NCBI GenBank assembly: GCA_964591605.1
Contig: CAZQEN010000001.1
Span: forward strand, 1-64,000
Reading direction: 5' to 3'
Length of the DNA stretch: 64,000 nucleotides
DNA from: CAYLLT01 sp964591605
GTDB lineage: Bacteria > Planctomycetota > Phycisphaerae > UBA1845 > PWPN01
The notes beneath the pieces are model-generated. The model saw only the letters and a list, made by a program, of their open reading frames with translations, had not been told where the DNA came from and did no database searches. Below, piece after piece: positions 40,793 through 49,212 of this stretch (positions are counted from its first letter, which is position 1; the number at the start of each line of letters is the position of its first letter). A program made the translations under genes and the position numbers.

Positions 40793-42415
40793 TCAATCTT
40801 CGATCAGCAGCCAGCCGAGGGAGGCGGGCACGTGGAAATCGGGCTCGGGCGTTTTGGGATCGACCCAACTGATCCAGTCCTCGATGGGCGGGGGGCCGTC
40901 GAGCCTGCGGCCGAGCATGTGCTTGCTCGGCGGGGCGGGCCGGCCGCTGCGGTCGTGGCTGAACTCGGCGCGGTACAAGCCGCAGCGGATGCGTGAGCCG
41001 GATTTCAACCGCCCGAAGCCGAGTTTCTCGAAACTGGCCTGCGGGATGCGGCCTTCGACGACGTAACCCTGCTCGATCGGGGAGGCCGTGGCCTCGAAAC
41101 CCTCCCACTTCCATTTCGTATCGAACTTTCGATAGAACGCGCCGCTGTATTCCAGGAAGCGTCCTCGGGAGTCGATTTCGACGCTGTAATACTCCTTCAG
41201 TGCGTCGTCGCGGGAGAGAATCATCTCCACGCGGTCCTCGAACACGATGTCTTCCTTGTCGCGGATCTGGTCGAGAACGACGATGTCGGGGTCTGTCGCG
41301 CGATAGGTGAAATAGAGGTAGTGATCGTCGCAGAGGGCGCGGAATTCGGTGGGCGGTGCGGCCACGGATTTCCAGGGGAAGGAGAAGCGTTTCTCGACGG
41401 CGGCCTGCGACCAGGCGGACTCAGTGGGACGGCCGTCGAGGGTGATTTCCGCCTGCCGCAAGTATCGCGCGCGGTAGGTGTGGCGCCAGTCGCCGGCGAG
41501 ACGGTCGATGTCTTTGGCGGGCACCTCGCCGTCGCAGGCGACCATGCGATAACGCAGCATAAGCGGCTGGTCAGGCTTGAAGACGACGGAGCCGAGGGCG
41601 GTAATGCAGGGGTTGATCATCCAGACCGCGCGGTTGTTGTGCCATCGGGTCCGCGGGTTGTCGGGGTGATCGATCACGGCCAGGCCCACGCTGTTTCCCG
41701 CGGACGGTTTGAGCGAGAGAGCGTACCAGTCGGCGGAGGGCCAGTCGGTCTCGGGTTTGAGGTGATGCGGATCGGGCAACGTGACGACGCCTTTGGCATC
41801 CAGGATCGTGAACGTGCCGTCCTTGCGGGAGCGGACGCAGAATCCGCCGAATGCGGATGGATCCAGCAGGACTTCGGTTCGCGGGGTCAGGCGCGTGCTC
41901 CAGTCGATGACATAGAGCGCTCCTTCCCGCCGGGCGGAAATGCGGAGTTGTTCGTCGATCATCACCTCGCCTTCGACCATCCATTCGTTACGGATTGCGA
42001 GCGTGGCGTGATCCGCGTCGGCCGACGCGAGTTTCACGCTGCGGTTCTCGATGATGCGATCCTTCGTCGGCGCATACTGACCCCAGCCCCAGAAGTCGGC
42101 GTCTTTGGCGCCGTGCATCGCGAACCATCCGAGGAATGCGCCGCGATGATGGCGGTGATCGTCGGGCGCCAGATCGGTGACGACCTGGCCGGCGGGGGTG
42201 TAGATCGGGTGCAGGAAGCAGGCGCTGTTGGCACTGAGCTTACTGTCGGCGGGATTCTTCGTGACGTAGCGCAGGACGGGCTTGCCGTCGGGGGTCTTGA
42301 GGAGAACGGCGCCGTCCTGCTGATCGAGTGTGAAGCTTGATTGCGCGGCGGCGAATGCCGGGCTGAGCAGGAGGATCAGGACGCTGGACATCAGGCCGTG
42401 GGTTTTTCGATGCAT
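40793..42415 (-). CDS. DUF6807 (PmoA-like) exported protein with CBM9-like domain
   Basis: A 540-residue exported protein. Signal peptide MHRKTHGLMSSVLILLLSPAFAAA. Residues 26-320 match the PmoA-like family of planctomycetes and Bacteroidetes, with the hallmark IYTPAGQVVTDLAPDDHRHHRGAFLGW; despite the name there is no link to methane oxidation. The C-terminal part (about 325-540; AEITLDGRPTESAWSQAAVE, EDRVEMILSRDD, RIRCGLYRAEFSHD) is a family-9-like carbohydrate-binding domain. It probably binds or processes a polysaccharide-derived substrate. It is 38 bases from the esterase gene and 45 bases from the SIS gene on the same strand, so one transcript is likely. Confidence 0.85.
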   Translation of the reverse strand: MHRKTHGLMSSVLILLLSPAFAAAQSSFTLDQQDGAVLLKTPDGKPVLRYVTKNPADSKLSANSACFLHPIYTPAGQVVTDLAPDDHRHHRGAFLGWFAMHGAKDADFWGWGQYAPTKDRIIENRSVKLASADADHATLAIRNEWMVEGEVMIDEQLRISARREGALYVIDWSTRLTPRTEVLLDPSAFGGFCVRSRKDGTFTILDAKGVVTLPDPHHLKPETDWPSADWYALSLKPSAGNSVGLAVIDHPDNPRTRWHNNRAVWMINPCITALGSVVFKPDQPLMLRYRMVACDGEVPAKDIDRLAGDWRHTYRARYLRQAEITLDGRPTESAWSQAAVEKRFSFPWKSVAAPPTEFRALCDDHYLYFTYRATDPDIVVLDQIRDKEDIVFEDRVEMILSRDDALKEYYSVEIDSRGRFLEYSGAFYRKFDTKWKWEGFEATASPIEQGYVVEGRIPQASFEKLGFGRLKSGSRIRCGLYRAEFSHDRSGRPAPPSKHMLGRRLDGPPPIEDWISWVDPKTPEPDFHVPASLGWLLIED

Positions 42416-42460
42416 GTGTGACTCCCTGGGTCCCGCGACTCGATGTCGAGTGGTGCGGGA

Positions 42461-43222
42461 TTACAAGTACTTGACCCGCAGGCCGTAGCGGGTCCAGAGG
42501 CGCTGGTTGGCGACGCCGAAGTCGGGGGTGTTGATGCTCCGGATGACGGGCGGGTCGGCGCCGGCGTCCAGGAGCATCTTGACGGTCGTGGCGAACATCG
42601 CGTGCAGGGCGAAGCTCAGAAGCACGCCGCTGCTCGGGGCCACAGGAAAGATGCAGCCCTCGAAGCGGAGAATCGCGTCGCCCATGGGCATCGGCACGTC
42701 GATCAGGACTTCGGGCTCGCACTCCTCGGCGTTGCGTTTCGAGGGATGGCGGCTGGGGTGTTCTTTGGGGATCTCCTTTGCGCACGCGGTGGATGTGAGC
42801 AGAATGGCCCGCAGTCGCCTGGTTTTCGCCTGGAGCAAGGTTTCGATCGTGAAGCCGTTCATGCCGTAGAGGTTGGCGACGATGATCGGGTCGCCCGGCT
42901 GGAGAGGATGCATGTCCAGAAGGGCGGCCACCGGTTCGGGCCGCCGCTCCTGGTCGGTGATGTAGCGAACGCCGCTCTCCATCGGCAGGGCAAAGATCGG
43001 ATTGACGTTGGCCAGGCCGCCGGCCCGGAAGAAACCGTCTTCGGCGGCGAGGCGTGAGTGCACGCCGGTGCCGATGAGGTGGATGAGGCGGTCCTCGCGC
43101 GTGGCGTCGGCGAGGATGCGGGCGGCCTGCTCGATGCGCTCGAGTTGGGTCCGCTCGATGTGGTCCATGAGGGCCTGGAGCCGCGTGTGGTACTCGTGGA
43201 CGACCTGCGATGCCGTGCTCAT
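42461..43222 (-). CDS. SIS-domain sugar isomerase-like protein
   Basis: A 253-residue cytoplasmic protein with a phosphosugar-binding SIS fold: RLIHLIGTGVHSRLAAEDGFFRAGGLANVNPIF near the N terminus and GDPIIVANLYGMNGFTIETLLQAK for the second strand and loop. It resembles uncharacterised UPF0309-type proteins, related to N-acetylmuramic acid 6-phosphate etherase and GlmS isomerase domains. The usual SIS Ser residues are partly replaced (GTGVHS; YGMNG), so substrate binding may differ. It is three bases from the upstream lipoprotein gene, in an operon with a sugar-binding lipoprotein. A role in sugar-phosphate conversion is inferred. Confidence 0.82.
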   Translation of the reverse strand: MSTASQVVHEYHTRLQALMDHIERTQLERIEQAARILADATREDRLIHLIGTGVHSRLAAEDGFFRAGGLANVNPIFALPMESGVRYITDQERRPEPVAALLDMHPLQPGDPIIVANLYGMNGFTIETLLQAKTRRLRAILLTSTACAKEIPKEHPSRHPSKRNAEECEPEVLIDVPMPMGDAILRFEGCIFPVAPSSGVLLSFALHAMFATTVKMLLDAGADPPVIRSINTPDFGVANQRLWTRYGLRVKYL

Positions 43223-43225
43223 GCG

Positions 43226-44392
43226 TCACCCTCCCGAAAAAACGCGTCCCTCGGTGATCGAGCCGGGGGCGAGCCGCTCGGCGTACGACATCATGCCCCA
43301 GGTCATCACTTCCCAGATCATCAGGCGCGAGACGTTCGGCGTACCGCCATCGAGGAGCAGTCTGCGGATGTAGCGCAGCTCCTCGTCGGCCGGGGCGATG
43401 AGGCCGCCGCAACGGTTCGGAGCATACCGGGCAAAGGCGTACATGAGCGAGGGCATGGCGGCCATGTCGACGTTTTTCTCGGTGTAATCGGGCACCGGGG
43501 CTCCGCGGCTTTTCTGGTTGCGGCTCAGCCAGTCCGCGGCCGCATCAAACTGGTCCAGAATGCGGGTTCGCGTCGTCGAATCGAGGTTCTCGAGACGGAT
43601 ACCCGTGGCGTAGTAGTCGAAGCAGTAGAAAATCGTGCCCGAGGGGCGCTGTTCGAAGGTGATCGGCTTCAACTGTCTGAAATCGTGGCCGGCCAGCCAT
43701 CTCACGCCGCGCAGACCCACCAGTCCGTACCGCTCCTCGCCGGTCGCCCGGTGCATGAGCAGGGCGAGCTTGCCGACCGTCGCGGTGGAGCACCACCACG
43801 GGCCGGCGTACTCGGGCCAGAGGCCGTTGCTGATGCCGCCCTCGGACTTGACATAGTTGTCCATGACGAGCGTCAGGAAGGAGCGCACGGAGGCGAGGTA
43901 CCGATCGCGCTCAGCTCCCTCGCAGCGCAGCGCCGTCGCCAGGACGCCCATGCCGACGGTGCCGCTGTCAGCGGCGTTCCATTGCCCGCTGTTTTCGCCG
44001 GGGGCACGGGAATGGTTCATGTAATACGCACCGGCGGGGATCATGCGGGCCTGGCAGTCGCGTGCCCACTCCGCCCAGTGCCGGCAGGCGTCGAGATAAC
44101 GGCGCTCGCCGGTCAGGTCATAGGCGACGGCCAGGGCCCGCACCGCGTGGGCATCCTCGAAGGCCGGCATGTGGTGGGTGGCCGGATTGTCGTAGCCACG
44201 CTCGAAGACCCGGAACGCTTCGTAGGGCTTCTGCAGATCGGCGCTGGCCAGATCGCAGAACTGCAGGAAGGTCGTGCGGAACTCGGCCGGCACGTCGGCG
44301 GGGGCTTTGGCAAGAGGCGTCGTGGCGCAGCCGCTCATCAGGAACAGCATGGAGGCCATCGACAGGTGGGCGACTTTGGAAGCGTTCGGCAA
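43226..44392 (-). CDS. Lipoprotein with alpha/alpha-toroid (six-hairpin glycosidase-like) fold
   Basis: A 388-residue protein starting MPNASKVAHLSMASMLFLMSGCATT, a lipoprotein signal with the lipobox Cys at residue 22. The body is a series of helix pairs with aromatic-rich loops (EDAHAVRALAVAYDLTGERRYLDAC, NSGQWNAADSGTVGMGVLATAL, GRGVRW-type, SRLMIWEVMTWGMMSYAERL). This pattern is seen in alpha/alpha-toroid enzymes such as GH88/GH105 and related lyases. No catalytic residue could be assigned, so family membership is tentative. It lies between a sugar-binding lipoprotein gene (58-base gap) and the SIS gene (3-base gap). It probably acts on oligosaccharides outside the inner membrane. Confidence 0.65.
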   Translation of the reverse strand: MPNASKVAHLSMASMLFLMSGCATTPLAKAPADVPAEFRTTFLQFCDLASADLQKPYEAFRVFERGYDNPATHHMPAFEDAHAVRALAVAYDLTGERRYLDACRHWAEWARDCQARMIPAGAYYMNHSRAPGENSGQWNAADSGTVGMGVLATALRCEGAERDRYLASVRSFLTLVMDNYVKSEGGISNGLWPEYAGPWWCSTATVGKLALLMHRATGEERYGLVGLRGVRWLAGHDFRQLKPITFEQRPSGTIFYCFDYYATGIRLENLDSTTRTRILDQFDAAADWLSRNQKSRGAPVPDYTEKNVDMAAMPSLMYAFARYAPNRCGGLIAPADEELRYIRRLLLDGGTPNVSRLMIWEVMTWGMMSYAERLAPGSITEGRVFSGG

Positions 44393-44450
44393 GGTGAGAC
44401 TCCTGTGCGAGGCAGGGACGGGCTCGGCGCGGCCGGCCGGGGTGAGTTCA

Positions 44451-45533
44451 TCACCGCAGGTAACGGTCGATCGGCGGCGACAGCAGCTCGCGAGTCCGCG
44501 GCTCGTTCATGTTCTCGGGCGTTGCGATGGTGCAGCCGGTATCGATCTGAGACGGCACGGACTCGCCGCGGAGATACGCCGCGAGCGTCTTGACCCCCAT
44601 GTAGCCGATGTTGAGCGGGTCCTGCAGGACCAGACCACTGATCTCGCCCGCGGCCAGGGCGGCGATGAGTTTTTCGGAACTGTCGAAGCCGACGAGCTTG
44701 ACCTTGCCCGCCTTGCCGGAGCTCTGGAGGGCGCGGAGCATGCCGAAGGTGGTCGACTCGTTGGGGCAGAACACGGCGTCGACGTCGGGGAAGCGCTGCA
44801 GCAGGCTCTCGCCCTTGTTCTGGGCCAGTTCGGCGGTCGCACCGCCGTACTGATCGGACGAGAGGATGCGGACGCCGGGGAATTCGCGGCTGATGGTGTC
44901 GAGGAATCCCTTTTCGCGCCGGGTGGTGCCGACGAAACCCACCGCGCAGCGCAGGAGGATCGCGCTGCCCTGGCCCTTGAGGATCTCTCCGAGCCGGCGT
45001 GCCCCCAGGCAGCCTCCCTGATAGCTGTTCGTGGCGACCTGGCTGGCAAAGTCCGTGCACACCTGGGCATCGAGGTCGCTGTCGAGCACCACCACGCTGA
45101 TGTCCGCGCGGACGGCGTCGCGGACCGGCCGCACGAGGGCGACATTGTCGAGCGGAGCGATGGCGATGCCGGAGACGCCGACGTTGATGAAGTTTTCGAG
45201 GACGCTGATCTGGCCCTCGCGGTCGTCTTCGCGGATGGGACCTTTCCAGATGATCTGCACGCCCTTGAGTTCCTGCTCGGCCTTGACCGCGCCGGCGTGG
45301 ATGGCTTTCCAGAATTCGTGCGTGCTGCCCATGGGGATGACCGCGATGGTGAGGCTGTCGGGATTCCGGACCGGCTCGCGGCGGCATTGCGTCGGTGCGC
45401 CGGCTGATGCGGGGCCCGTCGAGGCGGATACGGGCATGGTTTTGGGGCTGCTGCCCGAGCCGCCGGAGCCGCCGCAGCCTCCGAGGCCGGCCAGGAGGGC
45501 CAGGCACGTCAGTATCGGGATTGATCGTCTCAC
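44451..45533 (-). CDS. Sugar-binding periplasmic lipoprotein (type 1 PBP, ribose-binding family)
   Basis: About 360 residues from a GTG at 45531-45533 (VRRSIPILTCLALLAGLGGC), which gives a lipoprotein signal with lipobox LGGC; the frame stays open to 45635, so an upstream start is possible. The body is a type 1 periplasmic-binding fold of the RbsB type: IAVIPMGSTHEFWKAIHAGA, GVSGIAIAPLDNVALV, ISVVVLDSDLD, REKGFLDTISREFPGVRIL, VDAVFCPNESTTFGMLRAL, LVGFDSSEKLIAALAAG. It should bind a monosaccharide for an ABC importer or a sensor. No permease or ATPase gene is in the window. It is the first gene of the minus-strand operon down to 38643. Confidence 0.88.
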   Translation of the reverse strand: MRRSIPILTCLALLAGLGGCGGSGGSGSSPKTMPVSASTGPASAGAPTQCRREPVRNPDSLTIAVIPMGSTHEFWKAIHAGAVKAEQELKGVQIIWKGPIREDDREGQISVLENFINVGVSGIAIAPLDNVALVRPVRDAVRADISVVVLDSDLDAQVCTDFASQVATNSYQGGCLGARRLGEILKGQGSAILLRCAVGFVGTTRREKGFLDTISREFPGVRILSSDQYGGATAELAQNKGESLLQRFPDVDAVFCPNESTTFGMLRALQSSGKAGKVKLVGFDSSEKLIAALAAGEISGLVLQDPLNIGYMGVKTLAAYLRGESVPSQIDTGCTIATPENMNEPRTRELLSPPIDRYLR

Positions 45534-45726
45534 GCGGACAAGGTACTGTCGGGAGCGAAACCGGGCAAGCCGGTCTTGTTGAAGCGTTTTTTTCGGGTTC
45601 GTGACAGAATCGGCGGGGTGGGCACGCACGGGCAACGTCGGCTTCGCTCATCGAAGCCGACGCTGCCCATGCCACCCCCAGAAAGCAACACCCACACCCA
45701 TGTGCAGGCAGAAACGAGAGTGGGAT

Positions 45727-46206
45727 ATGAGTCCACCGCGCTATCCCGATGTCGAGCTCGATGGTCCTGCCCGCCAGACGGCCTTGAAGGCGTGCCTCAC
45801 GCAGATCGAGCGCTGGGGGATTCCCGTTCCCACGGACGCGCTGCTCGTGCTGAATTTCGGGCTTGACGAGTTCGAGCGGACGGGGCTGATTGAATTCTGG
45901 GTCGCCAACGAGGTGGATTCGGGCTACTGCGGGAAGTTCCTGTATCTGGCCGACGGGCAGACCTGCCCCGAGCATCATCACCGCATGAAGCATGAGACGT
46001 TTTACATGGTGGCCGGGCAGGTAAGCATGGTGGCCGACGGCCGCGAGCGACTCATGAGGCCGGGGGACCGGCTGGTCATGCCTCCGGGCGTGCGGCACCG
46101 GTTCACGGGGGTCGGTCCGGCGCTCATCCTCGAAGTGTCGATGCCTTCCATCCGCGGGGATAACTTCTTCGTCGATCCGCGCATTGGAAAGAATGGCGTG
46201 CTGTGA
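45727..46206 (+). CDS. Cupin sugar isomerase, D-lyxose ketol-isomerase-like
   Basis: A 159-residue single-domain cupin. The ATG at 45727 follows a GAGAGTGGG stretch; the frame upstream (from 45601) has no family similarity. The sequence matches cupin-type D-lyxose isomerases in order: FWVANEVDSGYCGKFLYLAD, then GQTCPEHHHRMKHETFYMV, then RPGDRLVMPPGVRHRF, ending DNFFVDPRIGK. Metal ligands are His83, His85, Glu90 and His124. The family converts D-lyxose to D-xylulose and also acts on mannose-type sugars. It is cytoplasmic, divergent from the sugar-binding lipoprotein gene and convergent with a Gfo/Idh gene, in a sugar-catabolism neighbourhood. Confidence 0.85.
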   Translation: MSPPRYPDVELDGPARQTALKACLTQIERWGIPVPTDALLVLNFGLDEFERTGLIEFWVANEVDSGYCGKFLYLADGQTCPEHHHRMKHETFYMVAGQVSMVADGRERLMRPGDRLVMPPGVRHRFTGVGPALILEVSMPSIRGDNFFVDPRIGKNGVL

Positions 46207-46222
46207 GGGGGCACAACTGTGG

Positions 46223-46249
46223 GAACCCCTCGCTGGCGCTTCGGGCTCT
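46223..46249. repeat. 27-base dispersed repeat, copy 1
   Basis: GAACCCCTCGCTGGCGCTTC followed by GGGCTCT. It recurs with one mismatch at 51555-51581, about 5.3 kb away, in unrelated intergenic DNA. Here it lies between convergent genes and just enters the 3' end of one. Confidence 0.8.
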
Positions 46250-47402
46250 ATGGCGGGGGGGCGATGTCGACGGTCTGTCCGGTGCGCTGGGATTCGAGGG
46301 CGGCGGTGAAGAGGCGATGGCTCAGCGCGGCCTCGTCGGGCGTGACGCAGGCGGCGAAGCGGCCGGGGGTCTGGCGATGCTCGAGCTCGTAGAGAAACGC
46401 CGCCCACATCTGCTGAATCGCGTCGGCGAAGCCGAACTCGAAGATCGCGCCGCTGACCGTCCTGTAGGCCGTCTCCATCCCCATATCGATCCATCGCCAC
46501 GCCTGCTCGCCGCCGCCGTAGTCGAGCCATTCGAGGCGCCGCGGGTTGCTCGTCGAGAAGCGCACGGAGGTCTTCGTGCCCAGAATCGACACATACCACG
46601 TGTTCTTCTCGCCCGGGGCGATGCGGTGACAGCGGAGCGTCCAGGGGAAGGTCTGGCCGCTCGCCGGATCCTCCATTTCGCACAGGAGCGTGGCGTTGTC
46701 CCAGGTCCGGCAGGGGACCTTCTCGCCGTTGGGCCCCGGGCGCTCGTGAACGATGTCGCTGAGCACGGCCCGCACGTTGCGCGGCCGCCAGCCGGCGCGA
46801 AACGGCACGTGGCAGGCGTGCATCCCCAGGTCCCCCAGAACGCCGTACTCGCCGTTGAACTCGACGATGCGTTTCCAGTTGATGGATTTGGCGGGATCCA
46901 GGTCGCTCGAATGCAGAAAGCCGGTCTGCACTTCGATGATGCGACCCAGGGCGCCCGCTTCGATCAGCCGGCCAATCCGCTGGACGGCGGGATAAAACGG
47001 GAACTGCGAAACGCACCGGACGAAGACCTCGGGATGGCGGGCGATGGCGTTCATGATGGCGTCATTGGCTTCGAGGTCCATGCCGAAGGGTTTCTCGCCG
47101 AGCAGATGCTTGCCGGCCTCGATCGCCGCGCAGTAGACCTCGCGGTGGAGATAGTGCGGCACGGCGGCGTAGACGGCCTCGACCTGCGGATTTGCCAGTA
47201 CTTCCTGGTAATCGCCGGTGACCTGGGTGAGGCCGGGGAAGTGGCGGCGGAACCAGTCCGAGCCGGCCGGGGTGCGCTTACACAGGGCGACGATCCGGGG
47301 TTGAACGTCGATGTCGAGGAGGTGGCACCACCGGGCGGCGGCGGATGCGAACTCCCGTCCCATGAGACCGCCGCCGATGATGCCGAATCGCACGGTTCGC
47401 AT
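46248..47402 (-). CDS. Gfo/Idh/MocA family oxidoreductase
   Basis: A 384-residue NAD(P)-dependent oxidoreductase. The Rossmann motif is VRFGIIGGGLMGREFA at residues 4-19; the family signature is GKHLLGEKPFGMDLEANDAI with the catalytic Lys of EKP. The substrate-side His is in GDLGMHACHVPF (D..H). The C-terminal alpha/beta domain is complete. The family oxidises or epimerises sugars and cyclitols, and planctomycetes carry many copies. A long insert with ERPGPNGEKVPCRTWDNATLL is typical of a planctomycete subgroup. No signal peptide. It is convergent with the D-lyxose isomerase-like gene. Confidence 0.9.
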   Translation of the reverse strand: MRTVRFGIIGGGLMGREFASAAARWCHLLDIDVQPRIVALCKRTPAGSDWFRRHFPGLTQVTGDYQEVLANPQVEAVYAAVPHYLHREVYCAAIEAGKHLLGEKPFGMDLEANDAIMNAIARHPEVFVRCVSQFPFYPAVQRIGRLIEAGALGRIIEVQTGFLHSSDLDPAKSINWKRIVEFNGEYGVLGDLGMHACHVPFRAGWRPRNVRAVLSDIVHERPGPNGEKVPCRTWDNATLLCEMEDPASGQTFPWTLRCHRIAPGEKNTWYVSILGTKTSVRFSTSNPRRLEWLDYGGGEQAWRWIDMGMETAYRTVSGAIFEFGFADAIQQMWAAFLYELEHRQTPGRFAACVTPDEAALSHRLFTAALESQRTGQTVDIAPPP

Positions 47403-47529
47403 ATCATGAGCCTCATCGTGCCCGCGGATGGGCGGGTCTGAGTCCGCGCGGCTGCCGCGGCGGCGACCCGCGCATGCCCGGCCGTGGACGGCGCCGCAGG
47501 CAGTGGGTCGCCAGCGTCATGGAGTATAC

Positions 47530-47629
47530 NNNNNNNNNNNNNNNNNNNNNNNNNNNNNNNNNNNNNNNNNNNNNNNNNNNNNNNNNNNNNNNNNNNNNNN
47601 NNNNNNNNNNNNNNNNNNNNNNNNNNNNN
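47530..47629. other. Assembly gap of exactly 100 N flanked by inverted 9-mers
   Basis: GGAGTATAC (47521-47529) stands directly before the N run and its reverse complement GTATACTCC (47630-47638) directly after. The gap may cover a hairpin-forming repeat, and its true length is unknown. The whole gene-free stretch here is 47403-47661. Confidence 0.9.
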
Positions 47630-47661
47630 GTATACTCCCGCGCGGGGTCGCGAGGTGAGAG

Positions 47662-48978
47662 ATGGTCGAGCCTCTTCAGGCAGGCGCGGCGAGCGTTGAG
47701 ATCACGCCCAGGAATCCCCTGTTCCTGTGGGGCTACCCGCACGTGGCCCGCACCAGCACGGGGGTGCACGATCCGCTGCTCTCGTCGGCCCTGTACGTGA
47801 CGGATGGGGCGAAAAAGGTGCTTTTCGTCGCCAATGACGTCATTTTCGTGCCGAAAGCGGTGGCGGATCGGGCCCGGCGGCGAATCGGCGGGGCCACCGG
47901 CGTGCCGGTCGAGGGCATCATGGTGACCGCCACGCACACCCATTCGGGCCCGGCCACCGTGCGTTATCTGAGTAACGAAGCCGACCCGGTTGTTCCGCCG
48001 CCCGATCCCGCGTTTCCGCGGCAACTCGAGGATGGGATTGTCGCCGCCGCGGAGGAAGCGGTGGCGAAGGCCGCGCCGGCTGAGGTGGGACTCGTCATCG
48101 CCGACGGGTCGGGCGTGGGCACGAATCGGCGCGACCCGTCGGGGCCGCGCGATCCCGACGTACCGGTGCTTGTGGTACGCCCTGCGGGCGGCGGGCCGGC
48201 CGTGGCCGTGATGTGGGTGTGCTGCATGCACCCGACGGTGCTCCACGAGGATTCGACGCTGGTGAGCGGGGATTTTCCGGCATTCACACGGAGTTATCTG
48301 CAGTCCGCAGTCGGGGAGGCCTGTGTGATGCTGCATCACATGGGACCGTCGGGCAATCAGAGTCCGCGGCACGTGGTCCGGGCGCAGACATTCGCGGAGG
48401 CCCGGCGCCTGGGCGAATGGCTGGGCGGGTCTATCCTGGCTGCGATGGAAGGGGCCGTATACAGCCCCGCGGCAGGGCTGGAATGCCGCCGCGCGTCGGT
48501 GGATCTGCCGGTGCGATCGTTTCCCTCAGAGACGGAGGCGCAGGCCCGGCTCGACCTTGCGGCCTGGCGGCTGGACTCGCTCCGCCAGGCGGGCGCGCCG
48601 CCGGCGCGGGTGCGCACGGCCGAGTGCGACTGGTTCGGGGCCGAGGAAACGCGGGCGCTGGCTCGTGCCGCCGCGGAGGGGCGTGTCCGGGAGTACGCCG
48701 ATGCCTGCCTGCCCGCCGAGGTGCAGCTTCTTCGGATCGGGCGGTGGTCCTTTGTCGGCTGGCCGGGAGAGGTGTACGTCGAGTTCGGGTTGGAGGTCCG
48801 CCGCAGACACCCGGATGCCTTCGTGATCACTCTGGCGAACGGGGAGCTGCAGGGCTACCTCGTCACGGCGGAGGCGGTCGCGGAAGGGGGCTATGAGGCG
48901 TCCAACGCCCTGTTCGCCAGCCCCGAGAGCGCCCGTCGGCTCGTGGAGACCAGCGACATCCTGCTCACGTCCTCCTGA
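47662..48978 (+). CDS. Neutral/alkaline ceramidase-like N-terminal domain protein
   Basis: A 438-residue protein of the neutral ceramidase N-terminal family. Conserved parts: LQAGAASVEITPRNPLFLWGY at the start, GVHDPLLSSALYVTDGAKKVLFVANDVI, then MVTATHTHSGPAT containing the His-x-His of the zinc site, and MHPTVLHEDSTLVSGDFPAF. The Ser nucleophile region may be HHMGPSGNQSPRH. It lacks a signal peptide and the C-terminal Ig-like domain of true ceramidases, so lipid hydrolysis is uncertain; such proteins are frequent in planctomycete sugar clusters. GAGGTGAG lies just before the ATG. The start is 24 bases after the inverted 9-mer at the gap. Confidence 0.85.
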   Translation: MVEPLQAGAASVEITPRNPLFLWGYPHVARTSTGVHDPLLSSALYVTDGAKKVLFVANDVIFVPKAVADRARRRIGGATGVPVEGIMVTATHTHSGPATVRYLSNEADPVVPPPDPAFPRQLEDGIVAAAEEAVAKAAPAEVGLVIADGSGVGTNRRDPSGPRDPDVPVLVVRPAGGGPAVAVMWVCCMHPTVLHEDSTLVSGDFPAFTRSYLQSAVGEACVMLHHMGPSGNQSPRHVVRAQTFAEARRLGEWLGGSILAAMEGAVYSPAAGLECRRASVDLPVRSFPSETEAQARLDLAAWRLDSLRQAGAPPARVRTAECDWFGAEETRALARAAAEGRVREYADACLPAEVQLLRIGRWSFVGWPGEVYVEFGLEVRRRHPDAFVITLANGELQGYLVTAEAVAEGGYEASNALFASPESARRLVETSDILLTSS

Positions 48979-49212
48979 ATGGGTCACGCTGCGGGGCGAA
49001 CATGGCGTCCTGTTCTCCAGATGTCTGTGCGTGACCGGGCGGGCGGAAAGCCTGATCCAGGCTGGCCGAACCTTTCAGGATGCCACGAGGGACATGCATC
49101 CGTGCCGTCCTGCCGCGTGGCAGTCGTCTGACGGGCGGATATACTGCGGGCCGGTGCTGTCGGCATTTCTGGACATTGGTCTCTGCGCAGCGGCTTGAGC
49201 GGACATTTGCCC

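Noticed and set aside
40793..42415. Particulate methane monooxygenase subunit
   Set aside because: The PmoA-like name of DUF6807 is historical. The protein is a soluble exported protein with a CBM9-like domain and no membrane segments of PmoA.
44338..47016. Minus-strand open frame of 892 codons
   Set aside because: It crosses three genes in another phase and antisense, and its translation is Arg/Pro-rich with no family similarity.
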